From Janthinobacterium sp. Marseille (GTDB taxonomy: Bacteria > Pseudomonadota > Gammaproteobacteria > Burkholderiales > Burkholderiaceae_D): a stretch of 64,000 nt of DNA. Every line of letters begins with the position of its first letter. Position 1 is the stretch's first letter. The notes under the pieces are model-generated. The model did not search any database, was not told the origin of the DNA, and worked only from the letters and a program-made list of their open reading frames with translations. The DNA is taken from NCBI RefSeq assembly GCF_000013625.1, contig NC_009659.1, positions 3,906,001 through 3,970,000 on the forward strand, written 5' to 3'. A program made the translations under genes and the position numbers. Positions 38,130-46,891 of the stretch are shown piece by piece.

Positions 38130-38723
38130 ATGTACCAGTTAGTTGCACCGGCCAGCGCCGAAATAGAAATCAAGAAAAGCCGTTTCATTGGCCTGCTCTA
38201 CCCGCTTACCACGCGGGCGGAAGCGCGCGCGAAGCTGGCCGAATTGCGCGCTGAACACCCGAATGCAGTGCATTTTTGCTGGGTCTTGATGTGTGATGGC
38301 GACTCCGGCCTCGATGATGACGGCGAACCGTCAGGTACTGCAGCACGCCCGATGTACAACGTCCTGGTCCACAAGGATGTCTTCAATGTACTGGCGGTGG
38401 TAGTGCGTTACTGGGGTGGGATGAAGCTGGGTGCGGGTGGCCTGACCCGCGCATACGGGCAAGCGATTTCGGAAGCGGTCAAGAACGCTGAATTGATCCC
38501 GGTCGAAGCGATGTGTGAACGACGTTATGCCTTGCAGTTCGCCGATGAGTCGACTTTCCGTCGTTATTGTGAACAACAGGGTGTCAGCGTGCTTGATGCG
38601 CAGTATGGCGATATCGTCACACTGCGCCTGAAGATGAAATGCAGCCAGGCTGAAGAATTCCAGCGGGCTGCATTTGATTTACTGCGTGGTACGCTGGAAG
38701 ACTGCAGCGAAGTCCGCGAATAA
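38130..38723 (+). CDS. yigZ: YigZ/IMPACT family protein
   Basis: The 197-residue cytoplasmic protein has the UPF0029 N-terminal domain with EIKKSRFIGLLYPL, DDDGEPSGTAARPMYNVL and VVVRYWGGMKLGAGGLTRAYGQA, and the DUF1949 C-terminal domain. The bacterial family is poorly understood; eukaryotic IMPACT regulates Gcn2. It ends eight bases from the convergent aldo/keto reductase gene. Confidence 0.92.
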   Translation: MYQLVAPASAEIEIKKSRFIGLLYPLTTRAEARAKLAELRAEHPNAVHFCWVLMCDGDSGLDDDGEPSGTAARPMYNVLVHKDVFNVLAVVVRYWGGMKLGAGGLTRAYGQAISEAVKNAELIPVEAMCERRYALQFADESTFRRYCEQQGVSVLDAQYGDIVTLRLKMKCSQAEEFQRAAFDLLRGTLEDCSEVRE

Positions 38724-38731
38724 AAACCAGA

Positions 38732-39565
38732 TCAAATCATTTCCAGCGATTCCGGCCCGTCCGGTGGCGGGAACATATCATCCAGTTCTTCCAGGTCTTC
38801 AGCTGTTAACTGCAGGTCGAGCGCCGCGCGGTTTTCCCGCACATGCTCGGGCGTTGAGGCTTTCGGTATCGCAATCACGCCTTCTTGTCGCAACACCCAG
38901 GCCAGTGCCACTTGTGCCGGCGTCACGCCATGCCTGTCCGCAATGTCCAGCACTTCCGGATATTCAGTCAAACGTCCCTGTTCGATCGGCGAATAAGCCA
39001 TCAGTGGCAAACCGCGTGCCTGTGCCTGCGGCAGCAAATCAAATTCGATACCGCGACGGGTCAGGTTATATAAAACCTGGTTCGTTGCCATTGCATCGCC
39101 ACCCGGTGCACGCGCAATTTCGCGCATATCGTCGACATCCATATTGCTAACGCCCCAATGACGGATCTTGCCGGCATCCTGCAATGCTTCAAAGGCGGCA
39201 ATAGTTTCCGCGAACGGCGTACGACCGCGCCAATGCAATAGGTACAGGTCGATGCAATCGGTACCGAGGCGACGAAGGCTGCGTTCGCATGCAGCGATGG
39301 TGCCACTGCGCGATGCATTGCTTGGCAATACCTTGCTGACCAGGAAGACTTCATCGCGACGGCCGGCGATTGCTTCGCCCACCAGTTTCTCCGATGCGCC
39401 GTCGCCATACATTTCCGCCGTATCGATCAAAGTCATGCCGAGATCCAGGCCCAGGCGCAGGCTGGCAATTTCATCGGCCCGGCGATGCGCTTCATCGCCC
39501 ATATACCAGGTACCTTGTCCGAGCACAGGTACGGCCAGACCAGATGGAAGTTTAGTTTTGCGCAT
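38732..39565 (-). CDS. Aldo/keto reductase
   Basis: The 277-residue NADPH-dependent oxidoreductase has a TIM-barrel sequence with the tetrad visible: Asp in LIDTAEMYG, Tyr in the same motif, Lys in FLVSKVLP and His in YLLHWRG. NADP contacts appear in [13 protein letters not shown]. It is of the YdbC/DkgA-related type, substrate unknown. The ATG at 39565 has AAAGG five bases upstream; a GTG at 39571 overlaps that ribosome site. Confidence 0.9.
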   Translation of the reverse strand: MRKTKLPSGLAVPVLGQGTWYMGDEAHRRADEIASLRLGLDLGMTLIDTAEMYGDGASEKLVGEAIAGRRDEVFLVSKVLPSNASRSGTIAACERSLRRLGTDCIDLYLLHWRGRTPFAETIAAFEALQDAGKIRHWGVSNMDVDDMREIARAPGGDAMATNQVLYNLTRRGIEFDLLPQAQARGLPLMAYSPIEQGRLTEYPEVLDIADRHGVTPAQVALAWVLRQEGVIAIPKASTPEHVRENRAALDLQLTAEDLEELDDMFPPPDGPESLEMI

Positions 39566-39623
39566 ATGCACCTTTCAGATAATTATTCAGATAACTAAGC
39601 AGGCAAGACCTATATGCCTGCTA

Positions 39624-40148
39624 TCAGGATTCCTTGAACCAGGGTTTCAGGCTTTTCTGTAAAGCCCGCTCGTCAAAACCGCGAATGACCTCGTCGCCAA
39701 TCACAATCAGCGGCACGCCATTGCCACCCAGTTTTTTATGGCCTTCATAACCGGCGCTGGTTTTTTCGACATCGAGTTCGGTATAAGCGATGCCTTTGTC
39801 CTCAAACAGTTTACGGGCGGCAGCACAATAACCACACCATTCGGTGGCATACAATGTCACTTCCGGCTGCACGCTGGAAACCACTGCCGGCGGCGCCTGC
39901 TTGCCCGACCAGAGCGGTTTGCCAAGGAGGAGCGCCGCACCCAACATGGCCAACACCACAGCCCATTTCAGCAAACCGGAAGATTTATTCCGACTTTTTG
40001 CAGCAGGCGTACCATAGCGGCCATAGTTGGTCGCCGCCGGTTCGCCGGACGCCTTGATATAGGCGACCTGGCACGACGGGCATTGCCATTCGGGGGCTTC
40101 GTCGCTGGCTTTGCGGACATAGGAGCACTTCGGGCAGATGCGGGTCAT
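39624..40148 (-). CDS. Zinc-ribbon, membrane-anchored glutaredoxin
   Basis: The 174-residue protein joins three parts: an N-terminal zinc ribbon with two CPxC knuckles (ICPKC, QCPSC), one membrane helix (LLKWAVVLAMLGAALLLG) and a C-terminal glutaredoxin domain with active site EWCGYC and the cis-Pro in NGVPLIVIGDEVIRGF. If the ribbon is cytoplasmic, the glutaredoxin lies in the periplasm. No signal peptide. It reduces disulfides or carries electrons from glutathione, but its partner is unknown. Divergent from the cupin gene. Confidence 0.85.
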   Translation of the reverse strand: MTRICPKCSYVRKASDEAPEWQCPSCQVAYIKASGEPAATNYGRYGTPAAKSRNKSSGLLKWAVVLAMLGAALLLGKPLWSGKQAPPAVVSSVQPEVTLYATEWCGYCAAARKLFEDKGIAYTELDVEKTSAGYEGHKKLGGNGVPLIVIGDEVIRGFDERALQKSLKPWFKES

Positions 40149-40201
40149 GGCGGCAGGACTTGTTGGAATTTTTTCATTATACGTAATCGGCACAGAACAC
40201 C

Positions 40202-40660
40202 ATGAGTACACAGAAGCAAACAACGGCAGCAGATGAAACTTTATTTACCTGCCATCCGCAAGACATGGAGTGGCTGCCGTGGGCAATGCCGGGTGCACAC
40301 TTCAAATTGCTGCACGCGAATGCCACGACCGGCCACTTCACGCTGCTGATCCGGTTTGAAGCCGGCGCGGTTGCGCCCATCCACAGGCACGTCGGTGCAG
40401 TCGAAGGCTATATGATCGAAGGCGGTTTTTATTATCACGACGAACCCGAACGTCCATTTACCACTGGTTGTTATTTGTGGGAAAACGAAGGTGCGATACA
40501 TCAACCGGTCAGCCCGAATGGCGGCGTGATGTTCGCCGTATTCCACGGGCCGGTCGAGGGCCTGGATGCAGATGGCAATGTAATAGGCCGCATCAACTGG
40601 AAATGGCATGTCGAGAAGTGGAATGCGGCAGGCAATAACTACCAGCCCAGCGGCTTATAG
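40202..40660 (+). CDS. Cupin domain protein (ChrR/dioxygenase-like)
   Basis: The 152-residue protein is a single cupin barrel. Metal-ligand residues are in the first motif APIHRHVGAVEGYMIEGGFYY (His, His, Glu) and the second EGAIHQPVSPNGGVMFAVFHG (His). It resembles the cupin of ChrR and of 2,4'-dihydroxyacetophenone dioxygenase. No anti-sigma domain is attached, so an enzymatic or isomerase role is more likely, but the substrate is unknown. No strong ribosome site is visible before the ATG. Confidence 0.82.
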   Translation: MSTQKQTTAADETLFTCHPQDMEWLPWAMPGAHFKLLHANATTGHFTLLIRFEAGAVAPIHRHVGAVEGYMIEGGFYYHDEPERPFTTGCYLWENEGAIHQPVSPNGGVMFAVFHGPVEGLDADGNVIGRINWKWHVEKWNAAGNNYQPSGL

Positions 40661-40773
40661 GATCAGCTTTAAAGCCTGACTTTAAATTTGCAGCATTTTT
40701 GATCTACGTCATTTGCCGGTCTGCAATGAAAGCAGCAAAGCGCTACACTGCATAAATATTCCCTTCACCCAAA

Positions 40774-41565
40774 ATGAGCAAGGAGCAAATTACACCAATG
40801 GACACGGCACTTTCCGGCGCACAGATTGCACAATTCGAAAAAGACGGTTATCTGGTTTTCCGGAAGTTGCTGGAACCGGCCGCGTGCGAGCATATGCTGG
40901 CCGTGGCGAAGACGCAGCTGCAAGCGGCGCAACAGCCATTGGAGTATGAAGCCGAGCTTGGCTATCCGGGCGCCCCGTCGTCACTGGATGCAGAAGGCGG
41001 TCGTACCGTACGGCGCTTGCGTGGCGCTTATCATCGCGACCCATGCTTCCATGACTGGGCACATGATCCGCGCATTGTTGACAAGCTCAAACAATTATTC
41101 GGCGAACAGCTTTACCTGACGCTGGCACATCACAATTCGGTGATGACCAAGCATCCGCAATTCGGTACCGCAACCGGTTGGCACCGCGATATCCGCTATT
41201 GGTCATTTACCAAACCCGATCTGATTTGCGTATGGCTGGCCTTGGGTGATGAGATTGCAGCGAATGGCGGCTTGAAGTTCATACCCGGTTCACATCGCCT
41301 TGATATTTCGCGCGCGCAATTGGATGACCTGGATTTCCTGCGCCCTGACTACGCACCGAATGAAGCACTGTTTGCGCAAGGCCAGCCGGTCGACCTGCAT
41401 CAGGGTGACGTGGTGTTTTTCCATAGTAAGCTGTTCCATGCTGCAGGCGTCAACACCACGCCATCAGTCAAGACTTCTGTCGCCTTTGCCTATCACGGCA
41501 GCAGTAACCAGGCATTGCCTGGTAGCCGTTCGTCGATTGCCGGTAGCGTACCGATCAGCGATTAG
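40774..41565 (+). CDS. Phytanoyl-CoA dioxygenase family protein (PhyH)
   Basis: The 263-residue Fe(II)/2-oxoglutarate oxygenase has the facial triad: HxD in WHRDIRYW and the distal His in FHAAGVNTTPSVKTSVAF, where the Lys or a nearby Arg would bind 2-oxoglutarate. The N-terminus FEKDGYLVFRKLLEPA is typical of PhyH. The substrate is not known. The ATG at 40774 lacks a ribosome site; an ATG at 40798 has AAGGAG twelve bases upstream and is an alternative start. Confidence 0.85.
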   Translation: MSKEQITPMDTALSGAQIAQFEKDGYLVFRKLLEPAACEHMLAVAKTQLQAAQQPLEYEAELGYPGAPSSLDAEGGRTVRRLRGAYHRDPCFHDWAHDPRIVDKLKQLFGEQLYLTLAHHNSVMTKHPQFGTATGWHRDIRYWSFTKPDLICVWLALGDEIAANGGLKFIPGSHRLDISRAQLDDLDFLRPDYAPNEALFAQGQPVDLHQGDVVFFHSKLFHAAGVNTTPSVKTSVAFAYHGSSNQALPGSRSSIAGSVPISD

Positions 41566-41590
41566 GCACAGACCAGGTACATATCAAATA

Positions 41591-41622
41591 CAAACAGCCC
41601 TCGCAGATACGAGGGCTGTTTG
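41591..41622. terminator. Bidirectional hairpin terminator
   Basis: Arms CAAACAGCCCTCG and CGAGGGCTGTTTG surround CAGATA. It lies between the dioxygenase gene and the convergent gene at 41636-41923 and can act in both directions; T-run short. Confidence 0.8.
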
Positions 41623-41635
41623 TATTCATGCTTCT

Positions 41636-41923
41636 TCATTTCTTTGGTGTACTCGGAGGCGTCCTTGACGATGCCGGGATATCTTTTTGTACTGATTGAC
41701 CGGCGCGCTTGCGCTGCACTTCTTCGACCCCGGGCATACCCCTGCGATCCGTATCCATCTGCCCCTCTTCAATATCTTCGAAGGCCTGATGGATGACTTT
41801 GCGCGGCTCGCTGGCCTGGCTATCGAATGACTCATCCGTTTCATGCGGCAGCTTTAAATCTTTCTGGTCTTTTCCCGCTGTTTCAGTGGGACGCTTGGTA
41901 TTGACTGAAATTTGCTTGCTCAT
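41636..41923 (-). CDS. Small hydrophilic protein of unknown function
   Basis: The 95-residue product is very polar (many Lys, Glu, Asp, Gln, Ser, Thr), has no hydrophobic segment and no cysteine, and ends in SSRTPPSTPKK. It is probably disordered. AAGGAGG six bases before the ATG at 41923 is one of the strongest ribosome sites in the window, so high expression is likely. I recognise no domain. It may be a stress or DNA-associated protein, which is a guess. Confidence 0.7.
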   Translation of the reverse strand: MSKQISVNTKRPTETAGKDQKDLKLPHETDESFDSQASEPRKVIHQAFEDIEEGQMDTDRRGMPGVEEVQRKRAGQSVQKDIPASSRTPPSTPKK

Positions 41924-42102
41924 GCTTCCTCCTTGATTGCTATCCGACAACCCGTGTCATCAGGTTTTTATCGTTCCACTCCGTTTTCAGCTGTTACCAA
42001 GATAGGAACCTTATACGGCGCGATAATTCCCCAACAATGACAAATAGACATGCCCGGTGGCAAAAGACAAAACCACGGTGCGCGATTCTGCTATCATTAC
42101 GC

Positions 42103-42275
42103 CTGAACATTGGGGAGTAGCCGGCCTTTGGCAACAAAGGAATCTGCATCAACACTCTTGGCACGCATGCCATGGTGCAGATAGTCGCAAGACTTGGCGA
42201 GACCATTGATCAAGTGACGACCGCATGGGCCGGGGTCGTTGTTTGGTCTTTGGTTATTCGTCCGGCCCGAGAAAG
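42103..42275 (+). ncRNA. yybP-ykoY manganese riboswitch
   Basis: The leader contains the two hallmark loops of this class: TTGGGGAGTAGCC (42110-42122) and GGCGAGACC (42196-42204), between paired regions such as CCTTTGG/CAACAAAGG and a late stem GGGCCGG (42227-42233) with CCGGCCC (42262-42268). The two loops meet to hold Mn2+. It lies directly upstream of a UPF0016 gene, the manganese exporter family most often controlled by this riboswitch. Exact ends are estimates. Confidence 0.93.
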
Positions 42276-42287
42276 TCATACCCCAAC

Positions 42288-42863
42288 ATGGAAGCATTCT
42301 TCGTTTCTACCGGCATCGTTGCCCTCGCTGAAATCGGCGACAAAACGCAACTGCTTGCCTTCCTCCTCGCAGCAAAATTCCGCAGACCCTTGCCTATCGT
42401 TTTGGCGATCTTCGTTGCGACCATCGCCAATCATGCATTCGCTGCCGCCATCGGCACCTGGATCACGACCTTGCTGGGGCCGGAAGTATTACGCTGGGTA
42501 CTGGGCGTGTCTTTCCTGTTGATGGCCGGCTGGACCCTGATCCCGGACAAGCTCGATGAAGACGATACCAAGCTGGCGAAGTACGGCGTGTTCATGACCA
42601 CACTGATTGCATTCTTCCTCGCAGAAATGGGCGACAAGACGCAAGTTGCGACCGTCGCACTGGCGGCACAATTCCATTCCTTCGTATGGGTGGTGGCCGG
42701 AACGACTTTCGGCATGATGCTGGCAAATGCGCCGGCGGTATATTTCGGTGACAAAATTGCCGACCGCATGCCGGTGAAAATCGTACACCGGATCGCCGCT
42801 GTCATTTTTGCGATACTCGGTGTTGCGACCTTGCTGGGTGCAGGCGCACGCTTCGGTGTGTAA
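42288..42863 (+). CDS. UPF0016/GDT1 family manganese exporter
   Basis: The 191-residue inner-membrane protein has six helices in two halves, each with the E-x-G-D-(KR)-(TS) motif: ALAEIGDKTQLLAFLL and FLAEMGDKTQVATVAL. These acidic residues bind the cation. Members such as MneA export Mn2+ in bacteria and TMEM165/Gdt1 does a related job in eukaryotes. A Mn2+ riboswitch in the leader would turn the gene on when manganese is high. The ATG at 42288 begins the first helix. Confidence 0.92.
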   Translation: MEAFFVSTGIVALAEIGDKTQLLAFLLAAKFRRPLPIVLAIFVATIANHAFAAAIGTWITTLLGPEVLRWVLGVSFLLMAGWTLIPDKLDEDDTKLAKYGVFMTTLIAFFLAEMGDKTQVATVALAAQFHSFVWVVAGTTFGMMLANAPAVYFGDKIADRMPVKIVHRIAAVIFAILGVATLLGAGARFGV

Positions 42864-42873
42864 GCCTTAAAGC

Positions 42874-42916
42874 AAAAACCCTCATCCAGGCTGACTGTCC
42901 TGGGTGAGGGTTTTTT
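42874..42916. terminator. Bidirectional terminator
   Basis: Arms AAAAACCCTCATCCAGG and CCTGGGTGAGGGTTTTT form a strong hairpin with T-run, between the manganese exporter and the convergent nitronate monooxygenase gene. Confidence 0.92.
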
Positions 42917-43895
42917 ATATCTGCAGACGTTTCTTTGCGGCGGCGTATTCAGCGCTCATGCGCCGGACGATATCTGCCACACTCGCCACTTCGTCTATCA
43001 GGCCGACGCCCTGTCCCGCACCCCAGATATCGCGCCATGCCTTGATCTTGCTGCCACTGCCGGAACCAAAGTTCATCACCGTCTTGTCTGCCTGCGGCAG
43101 GTTATCCGGATCCAGCCCGGCATTGATGATGGATTTCTTCAGGTAGTTGCCATGCACACCTGTAAACAAATTGGTATAGACCACATCGGCTGCAGCCGAG
43201 CTGACTATCGCTTCGCGGTATGCTTCATCGACATTCGATTCCTTCGTTGCCAGCCAGCGCGAACCTATGTAGGCGAAGTCAGCACCCATTGCTTGCGCGG
43301 CCAGTACTGCATCACCGGTCGCAATCGCGCCGGACAGGGCGATCGGTCCCTGGAAAAATTTACGCACTTCTCCCACCAGGACAAACGGTGACAAAGTGCC
43401 GGCATGGCCACCGGCTCCCGCTGCGACCAGGATCAAACCATCGACACCGGCTTCCAGGGCTTTTTGTGCGTGGCGTATCGAAATCACATCGTGCAGGACG
43501 ATACCGCCATAGCTGTGGATCGCATCCATCATTTCTTTTGGGGGTGCACGCAGTGATGAAATGATGATGGGTACACGGTGCCGTACGCAAACTTCGACGT
43601 CATGCGCGAGACGGTCATTTGATTGATGCACGATTTGATTGACGGCTATCGGCCCGATGATGGCATCGGGATGTTCCGCCTGATAAGCCGCGAGGTCCGC
43701 CTGGATTTCGCTGAGCCACGCATCCAGCAATTCCGGTGGTCGTGCATTCAGCGCCGGAAAGGCACCGACGATACCGGCCTTGCATTGCGCCTTGACCAGC
43801 GCCGGACCACTGGCGATGAACATGGGTGCACCAATTACCGGCAAGGCCAGGTTTTGCAGTACTGCTGGCAGACGATTTTGCGGACGCTCGGACAT
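42915..43895 (-). CDS. Nitronate monooxygenase (NMO/2-nitropropane dioxygenase family)
   Basis: The 326-residue FMN-dependent TIM-barrel enzyme oxidises alkyl nitronates such as propionate-3-nitronate. Family features are PVIGAPMFIASGPALVKA at the start, GLILVAAGAGGHAGTLSPFVLVGE (the FMN phosphate region with the conserved GGHxG), and GAIATGDAVLAAQAMGADFAYIGSRW. AGGAGG lies seven bases before the ATG at 43895; an earlier ATG at 43901 is too close to that site. It follows the DUF1854 gene and may be in the same operon. Confidence 0.9.
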   Translation of the reverse strand: MSERPQNRLPAVLQNLALPVIGAPMFIASGPALVKAQCKAGIVGAFPALNARPPELLDAWLSEIQADLAAYQAEHPDAIIGPIAVNQIVHQSNDRLAHDVEVCVRHRVPIIISSLRAPPKEMMDAIHSYGGIVLHDVISIRHAQKALEAGVDGLILVAAGAGGHAGTLSPFVLVGEVRKFFQGPIALSGAIATGDAVLAAQAMGADFAYIGSRWLATKESNVDEAYREAIVSSAAADVVYTNLFTGVHGNYLKKSIINAGLDPDNLPQADKTVMNFGSGSGSKIKAWRDIWGAGQGVGLIDEVASVADIVRRMSAEYAAAKKRLQI

Positions 43896-43943
43896 CAACA
43901 TTCCTCCTCAGCAGTGATACGCGCCACCCGGGCGCGCACCAGA

Positions 43944-44408
43944 TTATAAGAATCTGTCCAGCAATTTACGGCTGGTTTTGTCCAGCTTGTTCAAGTCACG
44001 AATCAGGAACTGGATGCCATGCGTATCGGCGATGATCAATGCTGACTCACCGATACGGCGGATATCTTCTTCACCCTTGAGTACCAGCGTTGCATCGCCA
44101 CGGTTGGTTGCCAGCGTCCAGGTGCTGGGCGAAGCAAATACCGAGACGCGCTTGATCTGTTTGATCTCCGGCAAGAATTCACGGCTGGCCAATTCTTCTT
44201 CCAGCAAGAGACGCGTTGCATCAGGCAAGTCGCTCAGCTTTTCTATCCATGCCAGCTCATGTCCGTCGGGACTGACGATGGCAATACCGATATCAGGTGC
44301 GGCGATAGGGAAAGAACGTACGGGTACTACGCCCTCCTGCACTTCCTCACCCGGGGCGGAATAAATCAATTTGCCGAAGGCGTTACGCGTTAATTGAAAA
44401 TTGCTCAT
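43944..44408 (-). CDS. DUF1854 protein associated with cyanophycin metabolism
   Basis: The 154-residue protein has the DUF1854 pattern: NAFGKLIYSAPG, RSFPIAAPDIGIAIVSPDGHEL, RVSVFASPSTWTLATNRGD. It starts with an ATG overlapping the stop of the ABC protein gene (ATGA), so the two are coupled. This pair is found next to cyanophycin synthetase genes in many betaproteobacteria, and a role in cyanophycin metabolism has been proposed from that context only. Confidence 0.85.
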   Translation of the reverse strand: MSNFQLTRNAFGKLIYSAPGEEVQEGVVPVRSFPIAAPDIGIAIVSPDGHELAWIEKLSDLPDATRLLLEEELASREFLPEIKQIKRVSVFASPSTWTLATNRGDATLVLKGEEDIRRIGESALIIADTHGIQFLIRDLNKLDKTSRKLLDRFL

Positions 44409-46660
44409 GCGACCTCCCCGACTTTGATTCCATCTTCCAGCATATCTTCCGCCTGGCGCTGTTGCGCCTGATACAGCTTGTAGTACGCGCCTTCGCGCTG
44501 CAGTAATTCATCATGCGAACCGACTTCGACGATCTGACCTCTATCCATCACGACGATACGATCGGCACGACGCAATGTCGACAAGCGGTGCGCAATTGCA
44601 ATCGTGGTACGACCGCGCACCAGGTTATCAAGTGCTTTCTGAATTTCACGTTCTGTTGTCGTATCCACCGATGATGTCGCTTCATCCAGGATCAGGATAT
44701 GCGGGTCGATCAGCAAGGCACGGGCAATCGAGATACGCTGGCGTTCACCGCCGGACAAAGTCTGCCCGCGCTCACCCACCATTGAATCGTAACCATGCGG
44801 CAGACGCAGGATGAATTCATGCGCATGCGCCGCACGTGCCGCCGCGATGATGTCTTCACGGCTCGCATCCGGCTTACCGTAGGCGATATTGTCTGCAATG
44901 GTGCCGAAGAAGAGGAAAGGCTCCTGCAAGACCAGGCCGATGTTGCGGCGATACTCCGGGATCGGGATCGAACGCACATCGACGCCATCGACCATGATTG
45001 CGCCGGCAGACACATCATAGAAACGACAAATCAAATTGACCAGTGTGCTCTTGCCCGAACCGCTGTGACCAACCAGGCCTATCATTTCGCCCGGATTGAT
45101 CGTCAGGTCGAGGCCGCGTATCACTGCACGATTGCCGTAACGGAAACCGATATCCTTGATCGTGATTTTGCCCTGCACTTTATCGAGGTGTACCGGATTC
45201 GTTGCTTCCGGCACGCTGGATACATGGTCGAGGATATCGAAAATACGCTTGGCACCGGTCGCGGCTTTTTGCGTAACCGATACGATACGGCTCATCGAAT
45301 CCAGGCGCGTGTAAAAACGGCTGATGTAAGCCAGGAAGGCGGTCAGCACACCAACCGTGATCATGCCTTGCGACACTTGCCAGATACCCAGTGCCCACAC
45401 CACCAGCAAACCGATTTCAGTCAGGAAAGTAACGGTAGGCGAAAACAGCGACCAGACTTTGTTGACGCGGTCATTGACGACCAGGTTGTGATTATTCGCT
45501 TCACGGAAACGCGCGGCTTCGCGTTTTTCCTGTGCAAATGCTTTCACCACGCGGATACCCGGAATCGTATCGGCCAGCACGTTGGTCACCTGCGACCAGA
45601 TGCGGTCCACTTTTTCAAAGCCGTTACGCAGTTTGTCGCGCACCACATGGATCATCCACGCGATGAAAGGCAAAGGCAGCAAAGTCACCAGGGCCAGCCA
45701 CGGATTGATCGAAATCAGGATGGCCGCCGTCATCATGATCATCAGGACGTCGGTAAAGAAATCCAGCAAATGCAGCGACAGGAACACGCAAATACGATCC
45801 GTCTCGGAACCGATACGTGTCATCAGGTCGCCGGTGCGTTTACCGCCAAAGTATTCGAGCGACAGGCGCAGCAAATGCTCATAAGTTGTCGTACGCAAAT
45901 CCGCGCCTATGCGCTCACTGACCAGCGCCAGGATATAGGTGCGTGCCCAGCCCAAACCCCAGGCAAACAAGGCTGATCCGAACAGGCCGCCGAGATAGAG
46001 CGCGACCAGGCCTTTATCGATAGGCACACCGTTTTGATATGGAATCAAAACGTTATCCATCAAAGGCATCGTCATATACGGCGGTACCAGCGTCGCCGCC
46101 GTCGACGCCAGCGTCAACAGGAAACCGAGCAAAAGCTGACCGCGATACGGTTTGGCAAAGCGCCACAGGCGGAACAGCGAAGCGGTGGATGGCGGTTGTT
46201 CTTCCGCTGCATTACCGTCCTCGGCATCTTCGTCGTCTTGCGTTTCTTCGGCTTCCGGCCGGACCGGCACCACGCCGGTCACAATCGCATGGCGCTGTTG
46301 TTCAAACTCGGTAAGCAGGTGCAAGGCTTGCGGATTTTGCGCCAGCGTGTAGCGCCATTGCGCCAGGCGGGCTTTGGTATCGTGCAATTCCAGCGTACCG
46401 ACACCGGCGTGGTCATGGTGTTTCAGCGCCAGGTCGGCGCGCAAAGGCCAGGCTTGCCAGGTCGATTCGCCATGCGAACGTGACAACAGTTGTAAATTTG
46501 TAAGAATTACAATGCCAGACACAAAATGTAGACTTAAATCAAGATCAAGCTCGAGGTGAGCGAGTATGATTTCATCCTTGCCCAAACGGACGTTAACATC
46601 CTGCCATGTCGCAGGAAGGGCGTTTTTTGCTGGCAATAAAGGTGAAGAGGCGGTTTTCAT
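44405..46660 (-). CDS. ABC exporter-like protein of the cyanophycin locus
   Basis: The 751-residue fused protein has an unusual N-terminal region of about 165 residues (with acidic stretch ETQDDEDAEDGNAAEE), six membrane helices, and an ATPase domain with Walker A GHSGSGKST, signature LSGGERQRISIARALL, Walker B ILILDEATSSVD and switch His in AIAHRLST. It would work as a homodimer. The family sits beside cphA genes and DUF1854; its substrate is not known. The ATG at 46660 is chosen over TTG at 46663; both lack a clear ribosome site. Divergent from the first synthetase. Confidence 0.9.
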   Translation of the reverse strand: MKTASSPLLPAKNALPATWQDVNVRLGKDEIILAHLELDLDLSLHFVSGIVILTNLQLLSRSHGESTWQAWPLRADLALKHHDHAGVGTLELHDTKARLAQWRYTLAQNPQALHLLTEFEQQRHAIVTGVVPVRPEAEETQDDEDAEDGNAAEEQPPSTASLFRLWRFAKPYRGQLLLGFLLTLASTAATLVPPYMTMPLMDNVLIPYQNGVPIDKGLVALYLGGLFGSALFAWGLGWARTYILALVSERIGADLRTTTYEHLLRLSLEYFGGKRTGDLMTRIGSETDRICVFLSLHLLDFFTDVLMIMMTAAILISINPWLALVTLLPLPFIAWMIHVVRDKLRNGFEKVDRIWSQVTNVLADTIPGIRVVKAFAQEKREAARFREANNHNLVVNDRVNKVWSLFSPTVTFLTEIGLLVVWALGIWQVSQGMITVGVLTAFLAYISRFYTRLDSMSRIVSVTQKAATGAKRIFDILDHVSSVPEATNPVHLDKVQGKITIKDIGFRYGNRAVIRGLDLTINPGEMIGLVGHSGSGKSTLVNLICRFYDVSAGAIMVDGVDVRSIPIPEYRRNIGLVLQEPFLFFGTIADNIAYGKPDASREDIIAAARAAHAHEFILRLPHGYDSMVGERGQTLSGGERQRISIARALLIDPHILILDEATSSVDTTTEREIQKALDNLVRGRTTIAIAHRLSTLRRADRIVVMDRGQIVEVGSHDELLQREGAYYKLYQAQQRQAEDMLEDGIKVGEVA

Positions 46661-46663
46661 CAA

Positions 46664-46891
46664 AGCTGGAAGGGTTTTCCGTAAAGAACGAATATTCGTG
46701 AACTTGCGACCAGAATATATGGTTTTGTCTCAAATTGGCGGCCAGTATATCCAAACGCACCCGACTTGTTTGTCGTATTCCCGCGCATCAAAAATATAAT
46801 CACTAAATAAGTAAACCAAAAAACCGCGAGCGCGTTACAGCTATTTTAGCCACCAAGTTTTGGCTTTCCCCCTACATACTTTCCATTACAA
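46664..46891. promoter_or_regulatory. Divergent promoter region of the cyanophycin locus
   Basis: The 228 bases between the ABC gene and the first synthetase gene are AT-rich and must carry both promoters. They contain a 12-base palindrome ACGAATATTCGT (46688-46699), a possible regulator site. No exact -35/-10 pair could be assigned. Confidence 0.4.

Noticed and set aside
44795..45976. A 393-codon open frame antisense to the cyanophycin-locus ABC gene
   Set aside because: The sense strand has complete ABC motifs. The antisense product is rich in His, Gln and Arg with no domain, as expected for a shadow frame.
46688..46699. Palindrome ACGAATATTCGT considered as a firm operator
   Set aside because: Only 12 bases in an AT-rich stretch; too short to call without conservation data.
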